Numbered from the stretch's first letter, positions 11,514-23,694 are shown. The stretch is DNA of 64,000 bases from Turnera subulata (GCA_028386065.3 JAKUCV010006750.1:514483-578482), one strand, 5' to 3'. Numbers and translations: made by a program. The notes: generated by a model not told the origin, from the sequence alone.

Positions 11514-12162
11514 TGTGTTGGGCCTTGCCCTGATTATATTGGGCTTATGCCCTGGTTGTCTCATGAGACGGGACCGAGCTCGACGCACACAGTAGAGGGC
11601 CCTGATAAAGTATTAAATCTTAATAATAATAAAATACAACAATAATAAGATGATTAACGGCAAGTTTAGGTTTTAAGTTCTGATGAAGACTTTGTGTTGT
11701 GCAATGTGACTTGTTTGTGCACTATGATTGCTACTGCCTCATGCCAGTATTTATGGTTGATTTGTACTAGTATACTTTGGTTATTTGTTTGCGGTGAGAT
11801 AGTGGTTGGTCTCACCCCCTCACGGTCCTTACACAGGTTAGCTGATCGATGATCAAAAGAGCATATCAGCAGATGGCGGTGCTTTCCTCCTCGGGTCGGA
11901 TCTATAGGGTTCATTGCATGCATGTTGCTATGTATTTTTGTCTTCCGCTGCGTACTTGATTCCAGTGTATTATTTATTATTTGATTAAATGTTGATCATG
12001 TTGTTGATATCGTATCCCGTGTAGAAGGGAATTTTGGTCACATCTCATGTTGTAATTAATTTAATGGGTTACTTGGGATACGGGTGTTTTGTTTGATGAT
12101 TTTCGTGTCCCGAGAATGATAAGGGAAATTTAGTCATTTTAAATTGGGACACGGGCGTTTCA

Positions 12163-12444
12163 GTTGGTAGCGTAGCAGGCTGTAGATTTTTTGGGATGTG
12201 TTAATAAGCTTTGTGTTTTTGTGTGCATAGTCTGCTTCTTTTTGTGACGGTTGTTGCATGGTGATATGCATTCATGTAGTGAGTTGTACTATGGATCCGG
12301 TGGAGGATACGCACCTGCTGTGGGTCGGAGCGACCCGGTATTGTCTTTGAAACGGCATGCTTACCTTTACAGCTTAAGCTGTAGCGGAATTAGTTAAGAA
12401 AAAAAAAAGAAAAAAAAAAGAGAAGAAGAAGAAAAAGAAAAAAA
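12163..12444 (+). other. Whole internal region of element I
   Basis: It begins GTTGGTAGCGTAGCAGG right after the LTR, at the place and with the flavour of a tRNA primer-binding site. A possible gag start follows: ATG at 12291, MDPVEDTHLLWVGATRYCL, TGA at 12348. A purine-only run at 12396-12444 could be an expanded polypurine tract. The join to the 3' LTR lies in an A-run, matching the A-run at 9093-9100 of the 5' LTR. Loss of the first 255 bp of the 3' LTR by deletion between A-runs would fit. Confidence 0.6.
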
Positions 12445-15400
12445 ACAGTGTTGACTGGCCAGGGCGGGTTGACCGTGCCTAAGCCGAAACGAATCGACAT
12501 CGTTTTGGCTAGGCCGGCCAAACCCTAGTCCTCTCTTCTTTTCTTTTTCCCTCTCTCTTTCTCCATTCTTTTCTCTTCTCCTCTACCCGAGCCGCCCTAC
12601 GAACTGCTCCCGATTTTTACTTCCCTTGAATCGTGGCTTGAGCAGTTGATACCTTTTGTTTTGTTTTCCTTAATCTCTTCTTTTCTTTTCTTTTTGGTTT
12701 TTGTCTCCATTCCCCGATTTCGTCATCTCTTTTCTCCACAGAAACCAAAGTCGCCGCCGTCTTCGAATCGTCGCTGCAACGCCGTGCCATCACTACTGTT
12801 TGGTCCCATTCTCTTCCTTCCAGTAGAGCCGCGCCAGTGGGGATTCGAGGTGAAGCCGAAGTTACCCGACGAGCACGAACGGCGGACGACCCGAGAACGA
12901 ACTCGAAAGGCATCACCGCCGCCACCTCTCGCTGGATAAGTGTCGTCTTCCTCCTTCCAGTTCTATGCTTTTTGCTCATCGTTTAGGTTTGCACGCACGT
13001 CTCGGGCTCGGGGACTGAGCTCGGTCGTCGTCGCCGTGGTAAGCCTACCTCTGTTTTTCTTTTCTTCCTCTTTGTTCTTCCGATTTGTGTGTTATGTTTG
13101 ACCCGATTTGGGTTTTGTGCCTTGTGGGTGGCGGTTGGGCTCGTCAATGATGATGTGTGAGGATGTTGTTGGTGTTCGGGTTGGTGGTCGGCGACTACTG
13201 CGTTGCTGTGGTGTTTTAGGGTCAGATTTAGATGGCTTGTGGTGGTGGTCGGGTCATGTGGTGGTGTTGGTTAGAACTAGGGGTTTGCTCGTGCTGTTTT
13301 TGTGCTGCTCGGTACGGGGTTTTGTCTAGCAGCAAGATACTAGGCTCGGGTTACTCGATCTGTACGTCGGGGTGCGGATCTAGAATTGGCTTGTGCTGGT
13401 TTGTTCTCCGGTAAGCAATTCCGGCGACCTGGTGTTGGTGTTCTATTCTCCTTGTTGTTTGTGGTCATGGATCTAAAGTATTAGCTGTTGGGTTGTTGTT
13501 TCTGGTGCTTTGACAGTTTGTGGAGAACGTTTCTTCGTTCTGTAGTTCTTGTGTTTTTCTGGCGAAGCTTGGCCGGAATCCGGCGGGTCAGGTTACTTTT
13601 CCGGCGAGCATCGGGAACCCGTCTTTGAACGGTAACTTTCGAACAATGTCGTTTATTCTTTTTTCTCAGCATGTCAAGTATTGTAAAGGAGTAATTGATG
13701 TATTAAAAAGCAATAGAGTTAGTGGAAAACGAGTGTGGCATGTTGAGAGACGCGTGGCCAGAATCTTACCGACGCAGATAGAGCCTTAGGCCGGGAAAAG
13801 CTTGGGCTCGGGTATGACCTTAGAGCCAGAGGTAGGAAACAGGCCCAGGTGCATTTGGGATACAATATAGCCTTGTATGGATTTAATAAGTAAAGGGTTT
13901 TAAGTCCAAAGTAAAATATGATTGGGTGTAATAGTGATTTTGGTATATATGGGCTATAGGCCCAAGAAAAAGTAATTAATTTAAGATGGGCTTTAGGCCC
14001 AATGACTTTAAATTATACGGGCTTTAGGCCCAGACATATGTTTGGACTTGTTTGGGCTTAGACCCATGACCTGTTTATTCGGACTTTAGTCACGACATTG
14101 ACATGCTCTTAGCATAGTTTTATGTGGACCTTATGTGGGGTTATATTTTGTTATTAATATAGGATTGTCGAGGCGGAACGGGCTTCGAGTTCCGAGGAAG
14201 TTATTATGGCCCAGGTGAGGACATACAAACCCTTGCATGCATTACTGCCTACAATACTCGGTTCATTAACATGATATACTAAGTGGTAATATTTGTTTGG
14301 CATTGAAAGCTATTTACGTGTATGCCTGTTGTGTTGATGTTGCTATTTGCATAGTGTATTATGTTGATGATACATGTGGTGTGCCTGATTATGTGACCTG
14401 TTGTCCGAAGTGATATTGTGTCTGTAGAGCATGACTTGTTTTGTTATGTTAAATAACATGAGATATGGATTCGTGGTTCGTGTGGTGACTTGAGGGCTGA
14501 AGGCCCGGACTTGAGAATAAGAAATTAAATCCACACAACCCTGTTTGATCATAACGTATGGCACAGCTCTTTAAGCATAATTGAGAATAACGAACTATAA
14601 TAATTCTGTTGTGGGGCTGTTGACCGGTTGGTTCGAGCGAGAAGTGATACCCCTCGGGATTGCATTCGGGATAGCATGGAATATGCGGTTTAGCATATGG
14701 GTCTGTGATGACCTGTTCTACCTCCCTCTTTCTATCTCCCCCTTTCTACCTCCCTCTTTCTCTCTGTCTGTCGCTCCCTCTCTCACTGATTGTGTTGGGC
14801 CTTGCCCTGAATATATTGGGCTTATGCCCTGGTTGTCTCATGAGACGGGACCGAGCTCGACGCACACAGTAGAGGGCCCGGATAAAATATTAAATCTTAA
14901 TAATAATAAAATACAACAATAATAAGATGATTAAAGGCAAGTTTAGGTTTTAAGTTCTGATGAAGACTTTGTGTTGTGCAATGTGACTTGTTTGTGCACT
15001 ATGATTGCTACTGCCTGATGCCAGTATTTGTGGTTGATTTGTATTAGTATACTTTGGTTTATTTGTTTGCGGTGAGACAGTGGTTGGTCTCACCCCCTCA
15101 CAGTCCTTACACAGGTTAGCTGATCGATAATCAGAAGAGCATATCAGCAGATGGCGGTGCTTTCCTCCTCGGGACGGATCCATAGGGTTCATTGCATGCA
15201 TGTTGCTATGTATTTTTGTCTTCCGCTGCGTACTTGATTCCATTGAATTATTTATTATTTGATTAAATGTTGATCATGTTGTTGATATCGTATCCCGGGT
15301 AGAAGGGCATTTTGGTCACTTCTCATGTTGTAATTAATTTAATGGGTTATTTGGGATAAGGGTGTTTTGTTTGATGATTTTCATGTCCCGGGAATGATAA

Positions 15401-15466
15401 GGGGAATTTAGTCATTTTATATTTAAATTCTATTTTATATTAATAAATTGGGACACGGGCGTTTCA
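12445..15466 (+). repeat. 3' LTR of element I, 5'-truncated
   Basis: Collinear with 9101-12162 and similar along its whole length. It differs by small indels (fewer GGGCTTTAGGCCCA units; an extra ATTTAAATTCTATTTTATAT near the end). It ends GGGCGTTTCA. Confidence 0.85.
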
Positions 15467-15471
15467 TATAT

Positions 15472-16959
15472 CCTACCATCTTAGAAGAAGATTAATGAAT
15501 CTTAAGCTATGGAGACAGACTTGGTAGATAATTCTGCTATATAATAATCGCCAGCCTATGAGTGTATGAGTGGTCATGTAGTATTCTGTGACACAAATTA
15601 CAGGACAAACAAGGAATATTGACCTTTGGGAGTATTTGTTCGCGTAAATCATCACTAGCAACAACTGGTATTTGGGCTTCGTTATTGTACGATGAATCGA
15701 TTGGCTCATTCCAGTGGGTTTTTTAATAAATTTTTTGGAGTGTATGTCAAGTCAGAAGCCAGTTACTTTTTATACAGATGGAGATTTAGCAATGGCACGT
15801 GCTATATCTATAAAAATAGCAAAGATAGATTGTGTTTATGGCATATATATCAAAATTTAATTAATAATCATTAGCTTTTCAGAATTTTAAACGTTTTTGC
15901 TGTTGATTTTGATAAGTGCAAGTATGATTATATATATGAAGAGGAGTTTATCAATGTTTGGGAATGCCTATTAGACAACTACGAATTACGAAAGAATAGA
16001 TGGTTACAGAATTTATTTGAGATAAGAGAGAATGGGCAAAGGTATATGGGCAACGGGTAAGAAAACCACTCAACTTAGTGAGATCTTCGATTCTCGTCAT
16101 AGGGATCATCTAAAAGATGACATGAATGTGGTGCAATTCTTCAAATATTTTGAAAGAGCAGTCAATAACAAACAATACAAGGTATTGTTACCAAATTATG
16201 ACAAGAGTCAAAAGATGCCTACTTTGAAAATCATTGTTCCATTACTAAGGCATGCCAGACATATTTACATAGAAGATATTTTTAACAATTCTCAAGATGA
16301 GTTTGAAAAGTCACTGTTAGTGGTAATTGATAATCGCTATGCAAATGGTTTTGAGTTTGAGTATAGAGGGCATAGGTATGAGGAGATAAGACAACATGTA
16401 GTTTCTTTGTCAAAAGATTGTCATGCCATGTGCAGTTCTAACAATTTTGAATTTGTTAAAATTTTACGCAGTCAAGTTCTCAAAGTGTCTGATGAAATGA
16501 AAATAAAAACAATGATCCTAGAGCAACATATTTTGAAAAGGTGGAGTAAAAATATTATAGCTAGAATAGTCATTGATTCTTATAGAGAAGAAATTGAAGA
16601 AGATACTAAACTAGAAATAGAGTTCTCGTGGTAAAAATTTATATAGCACCTATATTAAATTAGTGGGCAAGGCATTGGAATCCAAAGAAGCAAGCAATTT
16701 TTTCATGAAACATGCAAGCGAATTAAAATTGAAGACATATGATTTTTTGAAGAATAAACCATCATGTGTAGTAGAACATTCTTCTTTAGGAGAGTGTATT
16801 CAGGATGTGCAACTTACAACAACAGATGTAGATATTTTAGAAAAGAATTTTTTTCAAGCAAAGGCATTAAAGAAGAGACTAGTTGCTCAACATGGAAGAA
16901 AGATATACAAAATCTGTCTAGAAAAAAATAGCCAAAAAATCAACTGTACGGAATATTAA
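15472..16959 (+). pseudogene. FAR1/FHY3-related (FRS) copy 1, transposase-domain and C-terminal part
   Basis: It continues FRS copy 1 after element I. First ILPS and KINES with a METDLVDNS segment, then an internal deletion joining to the MULE transposase domain: DTNYRTNKEY, LGVFVRVNHH, SIGSFQWVF and PVTFYTDGDLAMARAIS (about 15590-15815) in shifting frames. An open frame of 200 codons at 16032-16634 carries KTTQLSEIFDSRH, NVVQFFKYFERAV, the SWIM-side segment with NNFEFVKILRSQVLKV and ILKRWSKN, and runs to a stop at 16632. A further C-terminal frame follows at 16663-16959. Frameshifts and stops upstream make it a pseudogene, although the 16032 frame is still clean. Confidence 0.8.
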
Positions 16960-18063
16960 TCCTTGCTTAGACTCTTGTGTTGCATATGCCATCATGTCAC
17001 AATCAGTCCAAAGTTTCTCACAAATGTTAGAGTTACATTATCTATATATTCTAATTTTCTAGTTGATGTGATCATATTCACTTGGATAGTTTGGTAGTCT
17101 TATAAAATTAATTTTTACTTATTAATATAAAGCACAATCTAGTATGGAGTTTGAAGCATCATATGGTTTGATGGATTTTACACATTTGGAATTGAGTAAG
17201 CTAAAAAAACATCTTTTTATGCTTGCAAACACATATAGATAGTATATATTGTTCAGATTTTTCTTCGATTCTAGTGATTATTTTACAGGTAGATCCAAAG
17301 AATACTTGAGATAGATTTCTTTTTAACAATCACATATAACTATGCGTATTTACAATCTTGTATGTAAATAATTTGTTAACATTGTTAGGAATATATCTTT
17401 GATTTTTATGGATTACTTTGGTAATTAAATATTACAAGTTTTATAAATAATTTTTCAAAAAAATTTCTTTTGCAGTAATCATATATTTTTATGGATCTTT
17501 TTTATTATTTTAAACCTTCTACTGTATTGCTTTATGTTGGGCTATTGTTGTGTTTTATCTCACGTCATAATTATGGTTATGTTGCATTGTAAGAGTAACA
17601 ATATCACTATATGCATGTTAAGGTGCGTGAAAAGAGGAAAGAGAAAATGTGGATATTAAAAATTATCTTTTAATAAAATTAGGAAAGAGACTATTGAATT
17701 ATTTGTAAATGATGTATATTCATCATAATGACAGACTAGTGGAGAATGGAGGGTTTCAAACTAGAGGTGAGCAGTCGCCATTTGGAACATGTTTATTTTG
17801 ATATTTTATTTTATTTGGAAGGCCAATACACAAAAGTAACTATTACTTTTTACAATTTTTTTTTGAAATTTTCTTCATTTATAAAAATTTAAAATTTAAG
17901 CAAAATTATTTTTGGTATCATTTTTATTTAAGCTAGTGAAATGTAATATTTCTAGTTATACAATCTTGTACGTGATTATTAATATTACACTAAGTTATCT
18001 TTATGATTACTTTATATATATGATAGGTGACAATTATTCATCCCTGCCTCCCTACAAAAAAGA
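16960..18063. other. AT-rich noncoding DNA
   Basis: No coding segment, repeat family or RNA gene recognised. It may include the 3' flank of FRS copy 1. Confidence 0.5.
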
Positions 18064-20355
18064 TCATACTTTAGGTACCCAAGCTAAATTGGGTCCTTCC
18101 AGGTTAGTTTTGGTTCCTTTCGCAACCCAAATGTACTTTACATTGCAAGTTTTCTTTCTAGACATGCAAGCCTTTATACTATGACCTTCTTTACCACAAT
18201 AATGACAAAAAATATGTGGTACACCGTGTTTGTGAGAATAAGTAAATGTGTTTGACTTATATCTAGGAAGTGTATATGATACACTTGAACCTGCCTTAAC
18301 AAATTGTGTAAATATATTTGGCTTGATAAAAGCCATATATGTTTCCCCAATACCTTCCTTCATCACATAATGCCTTTGTTGTCCCAGTAGGACATTTAAT
18401 CCATATCTACGTCTTGAGAATTTATCGAGTGAGCACTTTACATCTTCAATCTCTCTATTCAACAATTCATTTTCTTTAACTAATTTTTCACACATGGAGA
18501 CATGAGATGCAAGATCATCATATGCATCCTCAATATCCTTAGATTTCAATGTTTCACATTCGTTAGTGCTCAAAGCATAACTATTTTCAAGCTTACTATA
18601 TGCAACTTTATGAGCATCTTGTTCTGATGGCAGAATTTGAATGCACTTCACATATGATTTGTTTTTTTTTATGAACTTTCGTGTAATTATCATACAAATC
18701 ATTAAAGGCATCAGAAAGCTCTTCAAAAATAAAATCAAAAGAATCACATACCTCATTTTCCTCATTTTCCATAAGACATAGATTTGCTGCTTCATTTGAA
18801 TCTAAGTCACTAGATGAGTGCAAATTGTCCCAAACAACCATAACCTTCTTCTCCTTGCTTTGAGAAAGATCATATCGAGTTTTTTTTTTGGTGTGGGCAT
18901 TCTGGCTTTATGTGGCTAGGACGGTTGCAGCCAAAACATACTAGAGAATCATTCTTTGGTTCTTCAATCTTTACTCCTTTTCTCTTTTGTTATTTCTTCA
19001 TTTTCATAAGCTTTGCAATTTGATAGGGATTGCGAGATTCAAGAGACTTTTGCAGAGAATAATTGTTCTTTAAGATGGATTCCCTCTAAGTGGCATGTGC
19101 CTATCCCTTATCCTTCTGGAAGGTGCTTTGAAATGCTCAGGATATAATTTTTTTCGTTAGTGGAACAGGTGGTGCCAGTTGGAATATATTATATAATTTC
19201 TGCACCATTTTGGTTTTCTGCTGAACGCACAGGCTGAGCCTGCGCTGGGTCTGTTCGCAATTTTCTTGATTCTTCATTAAATTTGATTCCAGCTTCTCTT
19301 GTGGTTGGTGAGGTCTTATGGGGACCTTGTGGATCATGGCAGGGATAGCAAAATCCAGTCAATATTTTGTGATTAGATGAGGTGTTGTGGCTTTTAATTG
19401 AATCTGCAGTGAACAACAGGCCATGGAACAGGCTCTAAGATCCCGAGACAGGCTTAGGCTGTGGCAGAGGCTGTTTCTGCAAATTCTCCAAAGTTCGTTG
19501 AAATGCAAGTGGGATCACTATTCATAACGTAAGGGATGGAATTTAGAGGAATATGATAAAATAGTGCATAGGAAGGCATATGATCATAATGAAATGAGAG
19601 CAAATTATATCTAAAATCATGTCTAAAACTATGCAATTTCACACTCATCACAATTCTTCTTGATAGTAATGTAAGTTCTGAATCGCTCAGATCATCATCA
19701 CTAGATTCAATCAACTTCAATGCCAAAGTTTTCTTCTTTACTTCCTTTGCTACAAATTTGGCTCCAAGGACAATCAGCTTCCCTATTAGCTCATCATAAG
19801 TAAGGACATTGAGAATTTGAGCTTCTTTAATTGCCGTCACTTTTGGCTCCCACTCCTTAGGAAGAGACCTAAGGATCTTGGTCACTTTTGTTTTTTGAGT
19901 GGTAGTCTTGCCAAGGCATGTGAGACCATTACAAAGGATTATGGATCAGGTGTCCATATCTTGGAGGGTTTCGCCTGATTCCATTTGAAAGAGATCATAC
20001 TCTCTCGTTAGTCGATTTAGTTTCGGCTCCTTCACTTGACTTGTGCCTTCATAAGTTGTACACAAAAGACTCTAGATTTCGTGTGCATCATTGCATGATC
20101 CACTCTCTGGAACTTGCTTTGGCTGATGCCATAAAGAAGGGCGTTTTTAGCTTGAGCATCAACCCTAGCTTTCTTCATCTCGACTTCACTCCAAAACTGC
20201 AATTCTTTAGCAGGCCTGTTGTAGGGATTTTTGACAATCTGCCACATCTCTAAGTCCTTGCCTTCCATAAAAACTTTCATTTAATAGCTCCAGTAATCAG
20301 AGTCATGCCCATCAAAATATGGTACTTTGTTGATGTTCATCCCCTCAAAGGCCAT
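18064..20355 (-). pseudogene. SIRE-type gag (element D)
   Basis: The N-terminus from ATG 20355 reads MNINKVPYFDGHDSDYWSY, then an in-frame stop, then MKVFMEGKDLEMWQIVKN. The UBN2-type gag core follows at 19885-19680 (KILRSLPKEWEPKVTAIKEA). A first zinc knuckle, CFGCNRPSHIKPEC, lies near 18950-18905, then an acidic stretch (about 18841-18700), a coiled-coil-like region, a second knuckle CHYCGKEGHSIKAC (about 18205-18165) and the typical C-terminus AWVPKV (18064). Both knuckles keep C-x2-C-x4-H-x4-C. Several frameshifts and about 310 bp of foreign sequence (19139-19450) break the gene. Confidence 0.8.
19139..19450. other. Unrecognised insertion within element D gag
   Basis: The gag translation is interrupted by about 310 bp rich in proline/glutamine codons on the minus strand, with no similarity I recognise. 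It may be a small insertion or diverged gag. Confidence 0.35.
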
Positions 20356-20411
20356 GATCTTTATCTCGTGGAGGTTAATCCAATCAATCAGAATGCAGTT
20401 TCGCTACCAAT

Positions 20412-21799
20412 TGTTGCCCAGAATTAGCTAAGAGGGGTTGAACTAGCTTTTTGAACTTCTTTTATGAAACCTTTCCTGAAAATAATTTGTTAGTAAGAAA
20501 CCAAATGAACAAACAGATGTGGTTTTTACCGAGACCAAATCTACAAGAACAAAAATATGAGTGAATATGGAATAAATAAAGCAATAACATAATGAACATA
20601 GTGATTTATAATGGTTCCCCACTCAGGAGTACATCCACTACTCACGATCCCCCATTGAGAATTTGAAACTTCACTATTATGGTTTCTTCATGGGTGAAAC
20701 CGAACCGTTACAACAACAAGCTTTTGCGGGTTGAGCTTGCAAACCGATACAACCACAAGCATTTGCGGGCTGAGCTTGCAAACCGATACAACCATAAGCT
20801 TTTGCGGGCTGAGCTTGCAAACCATTAGCAAGCTAATCCTAGGTTTTCTCAGAATCTCACAGAAGGATGGTTGGAGTATCACAGAATGATAACAAGTTTC
20901 AGCTCACGAAGAAATCTTAAATAGTAACTCTCAATCAAAAGGGATAAACTCAATACTTGCTTTCTTACTTTCTTCTTCAGCTTGGATGCTCCTTTAAATA
21001 GATAACTTCCAGGTGTCTTGAGCAGCTTCCATTGGCTAGCAGCAACGTTCAGAAAATCCACAATATTTATGTCTTCAAGATCTTGTGTCGAATATGGTAA
21101 TTGTATCTGCAGAATTGGTTTCTTTGAAACCAGAAGCTTCAATATAGATTTCCATAAGTTAATGGCTTCCCATATCGTGAATGACTCTTTCCATATTTTG
21201 TGATCTGATACTTGACTTCCCAAATCATAAATGATTCTTTCCATAGTCTGCGATCTGATCCTCTTAATTAAATATCTTCAATATATATGAATCTTCTTGG
21301 AAAGCTAAGTGTTTAAGTGGTAATTTTATTCTCTTTACACAACGACTATAATCTTGCTTGGAAAGGCAAGTCTTCAAAAACTGATTTTCTTCCAGCCAAT
21401 GGTCATAAGCTTGCTTAGAAAGGTAAGTATAAGATTGATCTTCCTATCTTTCCATCTTGCAAGGTTGATTGTGGAAAGTTTCTTAATTTAGCTCTATGCA
21501 TAAATACATCCACCATGTATTCAGAAAATCTTCTTTAATGGTCAAAAATCTTCACTTGCTGGGTCTGGAATTGATTGGAGGCTTACAAGTCAGATGTGAG
21601 CATTCAGGTACAAGATTTGGTTCCAGTGGTTCCAACTCAAGCCAAATCTTTATAAGTTTTTTCCAGCATAGACCAAATCTTCTTGAATCTTTTCTTGCTA
21701 AGAACAAACTGTTAGTGCACATGAAATCATAGCATAAATGAACACATGTTTGGAAGCATCAAAACAATTATTATAGGATCAAAACCATATAGGCCAACA
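20412..21799 (-). repeat. 5' LTR of element D
   Basis: 1,388 bp. On the minus strand it runs from TGTTGGCCTATATGG to CTGGGCAACA, immediately followed by a primer-site-like sequence. It contains a 39-bp tandem repeat (20710-20826) and a weaker repeat of TGATTCTTTCCATA words near 21175-21265. Confidence 0.75.
20710..20826. repeat. 39-bp tandem repeat, three units, in element D LTR
   Basis: Three units of 39 bp share ACAACCACAAGC, TTTGCGGGCTGAGCTTGC and AAACCGAT. Because 39 is a multiple of three, the minus frame reads a repeated 13-residue peptide (VVSVCKLSPQKLM). I treat that as a by-product. Confidence 0.9.
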
Positions 21800-22167
21800 T
21801 ATAGCACATCTTCCATTCATAAAAATAAAAATAAAAATAAGAGAAAACTATCAATTAATTATTCATCAAAGAGAAAACTGTAATTTGGATCTTCTATTGA
21901 TTCATAAAACTCAATTATAATCTCTTGTATATGAAGTTGGAGTGTAAAAACTAAGCTACTATACAACACATAGCTGGTGTAGATATTTTCAAAAGCTAAA
22001 TTGAAAGTAATGTGATTTCAACTTCTAAGTATCAACAGATTAAAAAACTTGTCATCTATATGTTCTTATTAAAATCATAAAAGTAATATTTAACTATGAA
22101 AGATTGTAAACAAAATATTTTCAAAGTATATATATTTTGTAAAAAAATTGATTGAAAAAAATGGAAA
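21800..22167. other. AT-rich noncoding DNA
   Basis: Contains a short AAAAATA repeat (21825-21845). No other feature seen. Confidence 0.5.
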
Positions 22168-23164
22168 TGTTGGCCTAAACTTAGGCTAATCTCTTCTTAT
22201 ACTAAATTAGTGAACTAACCATATTTAGTGATGGTGTAAGATTGATTTTGATGATTAACAAACTACTTGAAAGATTATACCTTGTGTTGATTAAGTTTAC
22301 AACTCGTTTTTGTTGCAACCACATGAAAACGAGCTGTCACCATCAAACATTTCTGTAACTTGCATGTGGTCCTCCCAAGCATTTAAAATCCACTCCCAAT
22401 GGCCACGATTGGTGAACAAGTAAGAGGAAATTGCTGACGACTTTCTCTCTCAACCCCTACTTCACTTAATGAAGATGGTCCAAGCTTTCTATTTCTGGAA
22501 ACACTTTGCAACCAACGAGTTGACATATTGATGTGGTCCCAACTTGAAGTAATTGCGAACTCAAGTAAACTAAGAGATTCAACAAGCCGTTGCAGTACTC
22601 TCTCCCCAAACTCAGAGCTATAAAAGAGGGTTCAAAATACTTCTGAAGATCTTCTCAGCTATTTGCAAAATTCTAAGTTTATATTTTGTGTTTATACTTG
22701 TGGTTTCAGATCTGGTTTCAGTGTTTTATTCAAAATCCACTATAATGATAGTTTGTAAGCAAGACTTGGTTTAGTTTTGTTGGTTACTCAAGTCTAGGAT
22801 TAGATTTGAAGGTATGTTAGAGCTTAGTATGTGAAAAGCTTGTAAAGGTTTGAGCTTAGCCTAGAAAAGCTTGAGATTGTAAAGGTTAAGGTTGAACCTG
22901 CAAAAACCTGAAGATAGTGAGTCCTTAAAGTCCTAAAGGAGGATTCTTTAGGTAGTGGAGGCACCTGGTGAAGGGGAACCACTTCAAAATCCCCTGTGCT
23001 TGTTTTCCTTCTCTACCTCACTCTTGTTCTTTGTTCAAACCACAAATTTCCTTAGCAGAACGCGGTTTCATAAAAGCCATATCATTCTAAACACGAAAAA
23101 GTTTAAGCCTAATTCACCCCTCCCCTCTTAGGCAAATTTGGAACTATAGGAAAAAATGTCAACA
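22168..23164 (+). repeat. SIRE-like LTR, apparently solo (LTR J)
   Basis: Runs from TGTTGGCCTAAACTTAG to ATGTCAACA. TATAAAAG at 22619-22626 gives a plus-strand promoter, and the segment ends with the lineage's CTAATTCACCCCTCCCCTC tail. No primer site or gag follows. I could not find a target duplication, so one end may be rearranged. Confidence 0.6.
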
Positions 23165-23428
23165 AATTTCCTTCACAATATATACCACCTTCACCCAATC
23201 TCTAACACACCCACTAGTAGTAAATAGAGGGATTAGAATTTAAGAAGGAATTTCTAAAAGAGGAGCCATGACAAAAGAAAAAGGGAAAAAAGACCTCGAA
23301 TAGAGGCCAATTAAGAAAAAAATAACAAAGTTTCATAGTGAGTGCTTAGAACTGAAATCATAAATAAAAATCAAGATCCTCATCTTTATGATCTTAATCA
23401 CCATTGTGATCATAATCACATAGAAATT
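23165..23428. other. Noncoding DNA
   Basis: Nothing recognised. Confidence 0.4.
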
Positions 23429-23685
23429 GGATTAAAGCCTTTTTTCATCCTTGTGTTAGACCATAAAGTTGAAAGTCATCCTTGTATTGGTTTTGGTCTG
23501 TTTTCATCCCTCTGTCCATGGGTTTTGGCTTGTTTTCATCCCTCTAAATAGGCAAAAAAGGCAAACACAGGGATGAAAATAAGAAAAAATTCACAAATAG
23601 AGGGATAAAAACAAGACAAAATCTAATAGAGGGATGACTTCTAACTTTGAGGTCTAATACAAGGATGAAAAAACACTTTATTCCC
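23429..23685. mobile_element. Foldback MITE of Mutator type
   Basis: The 257-bp element is almost entirely two inverted arms of over 100 bp. Left arm: AAAGCCTTTTTTCATCCTTG, then AGTCATCC, then TTTTCATCCCTC. The right arm reads the same from the other strand, starting GGGAATAAAGTGTTTTTTCA. It is flanked by the 9-bp duplication ATAGAAATT at 23420-23428 and 23686-23694, the TSD length of Mutator-like elements. There is no coding capacity. Confidence 0.8.
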
Positions 23686-23694
23686 ATAGAAATT

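Larger units (their letters stand above)
8846..12162 (+). repeat. 5' LTR of element I
   Basis: 3,317 bp, TG to CA. An AT-rich 5' part is followed by a GC-rich block (about 9100-10450) whose ORFs are not conserved as protein between the two LTRs. Then come several GGGCTTTAGGCCCAAT palindromic words (10620-10740), a CT-rich microsatellite (11440-11513) and the GGGACACGGGCGTTTCA end. Confidence 0.85.
8846..15466 (+). mobile_element. Element I: short-interior LTR retroelement with 3.3-kb LTRs
   Basis: It begins TGTAACGTCCC and ends GGGCGTTTCA, and is flanked by the 5-bp target duplication TATAT (8841-8845 and 15467-15471). Two long direct repeats are the LTRs: 8846-12162 complete, and 12445-15466 lacking about the first 255 bp. 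Between them are under 300 bp with a primer-site-like TTGGTAGCGTAGCAGG and a purine run. There is no gag-pol beyond a 19-codon ORF, so it must have depended on another element. A third LTR of the family lies inverted at 54857-57856. The design resembles LARD/TR-type non-autonomous elements, but with extreme LTR length relative to the interior. Confidence 0.85.
18064..21799 (-). mobile_element. Element D: SIRE-type copia, gag plus 5' LTR
   Basis: On the minus strand: 5' LTR (21799-20412), primer-site-like ATTGGTAGCGAAAC just inside it, and gag from ATG 20355 to about 18064. Pol and the 3' LTR are missing to the left, so the copy is 3'-truncated. Gag family and the LTR start TGTTGGCC assign it to the SIRE/Maximus lineage. 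Confidence 0.75.
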
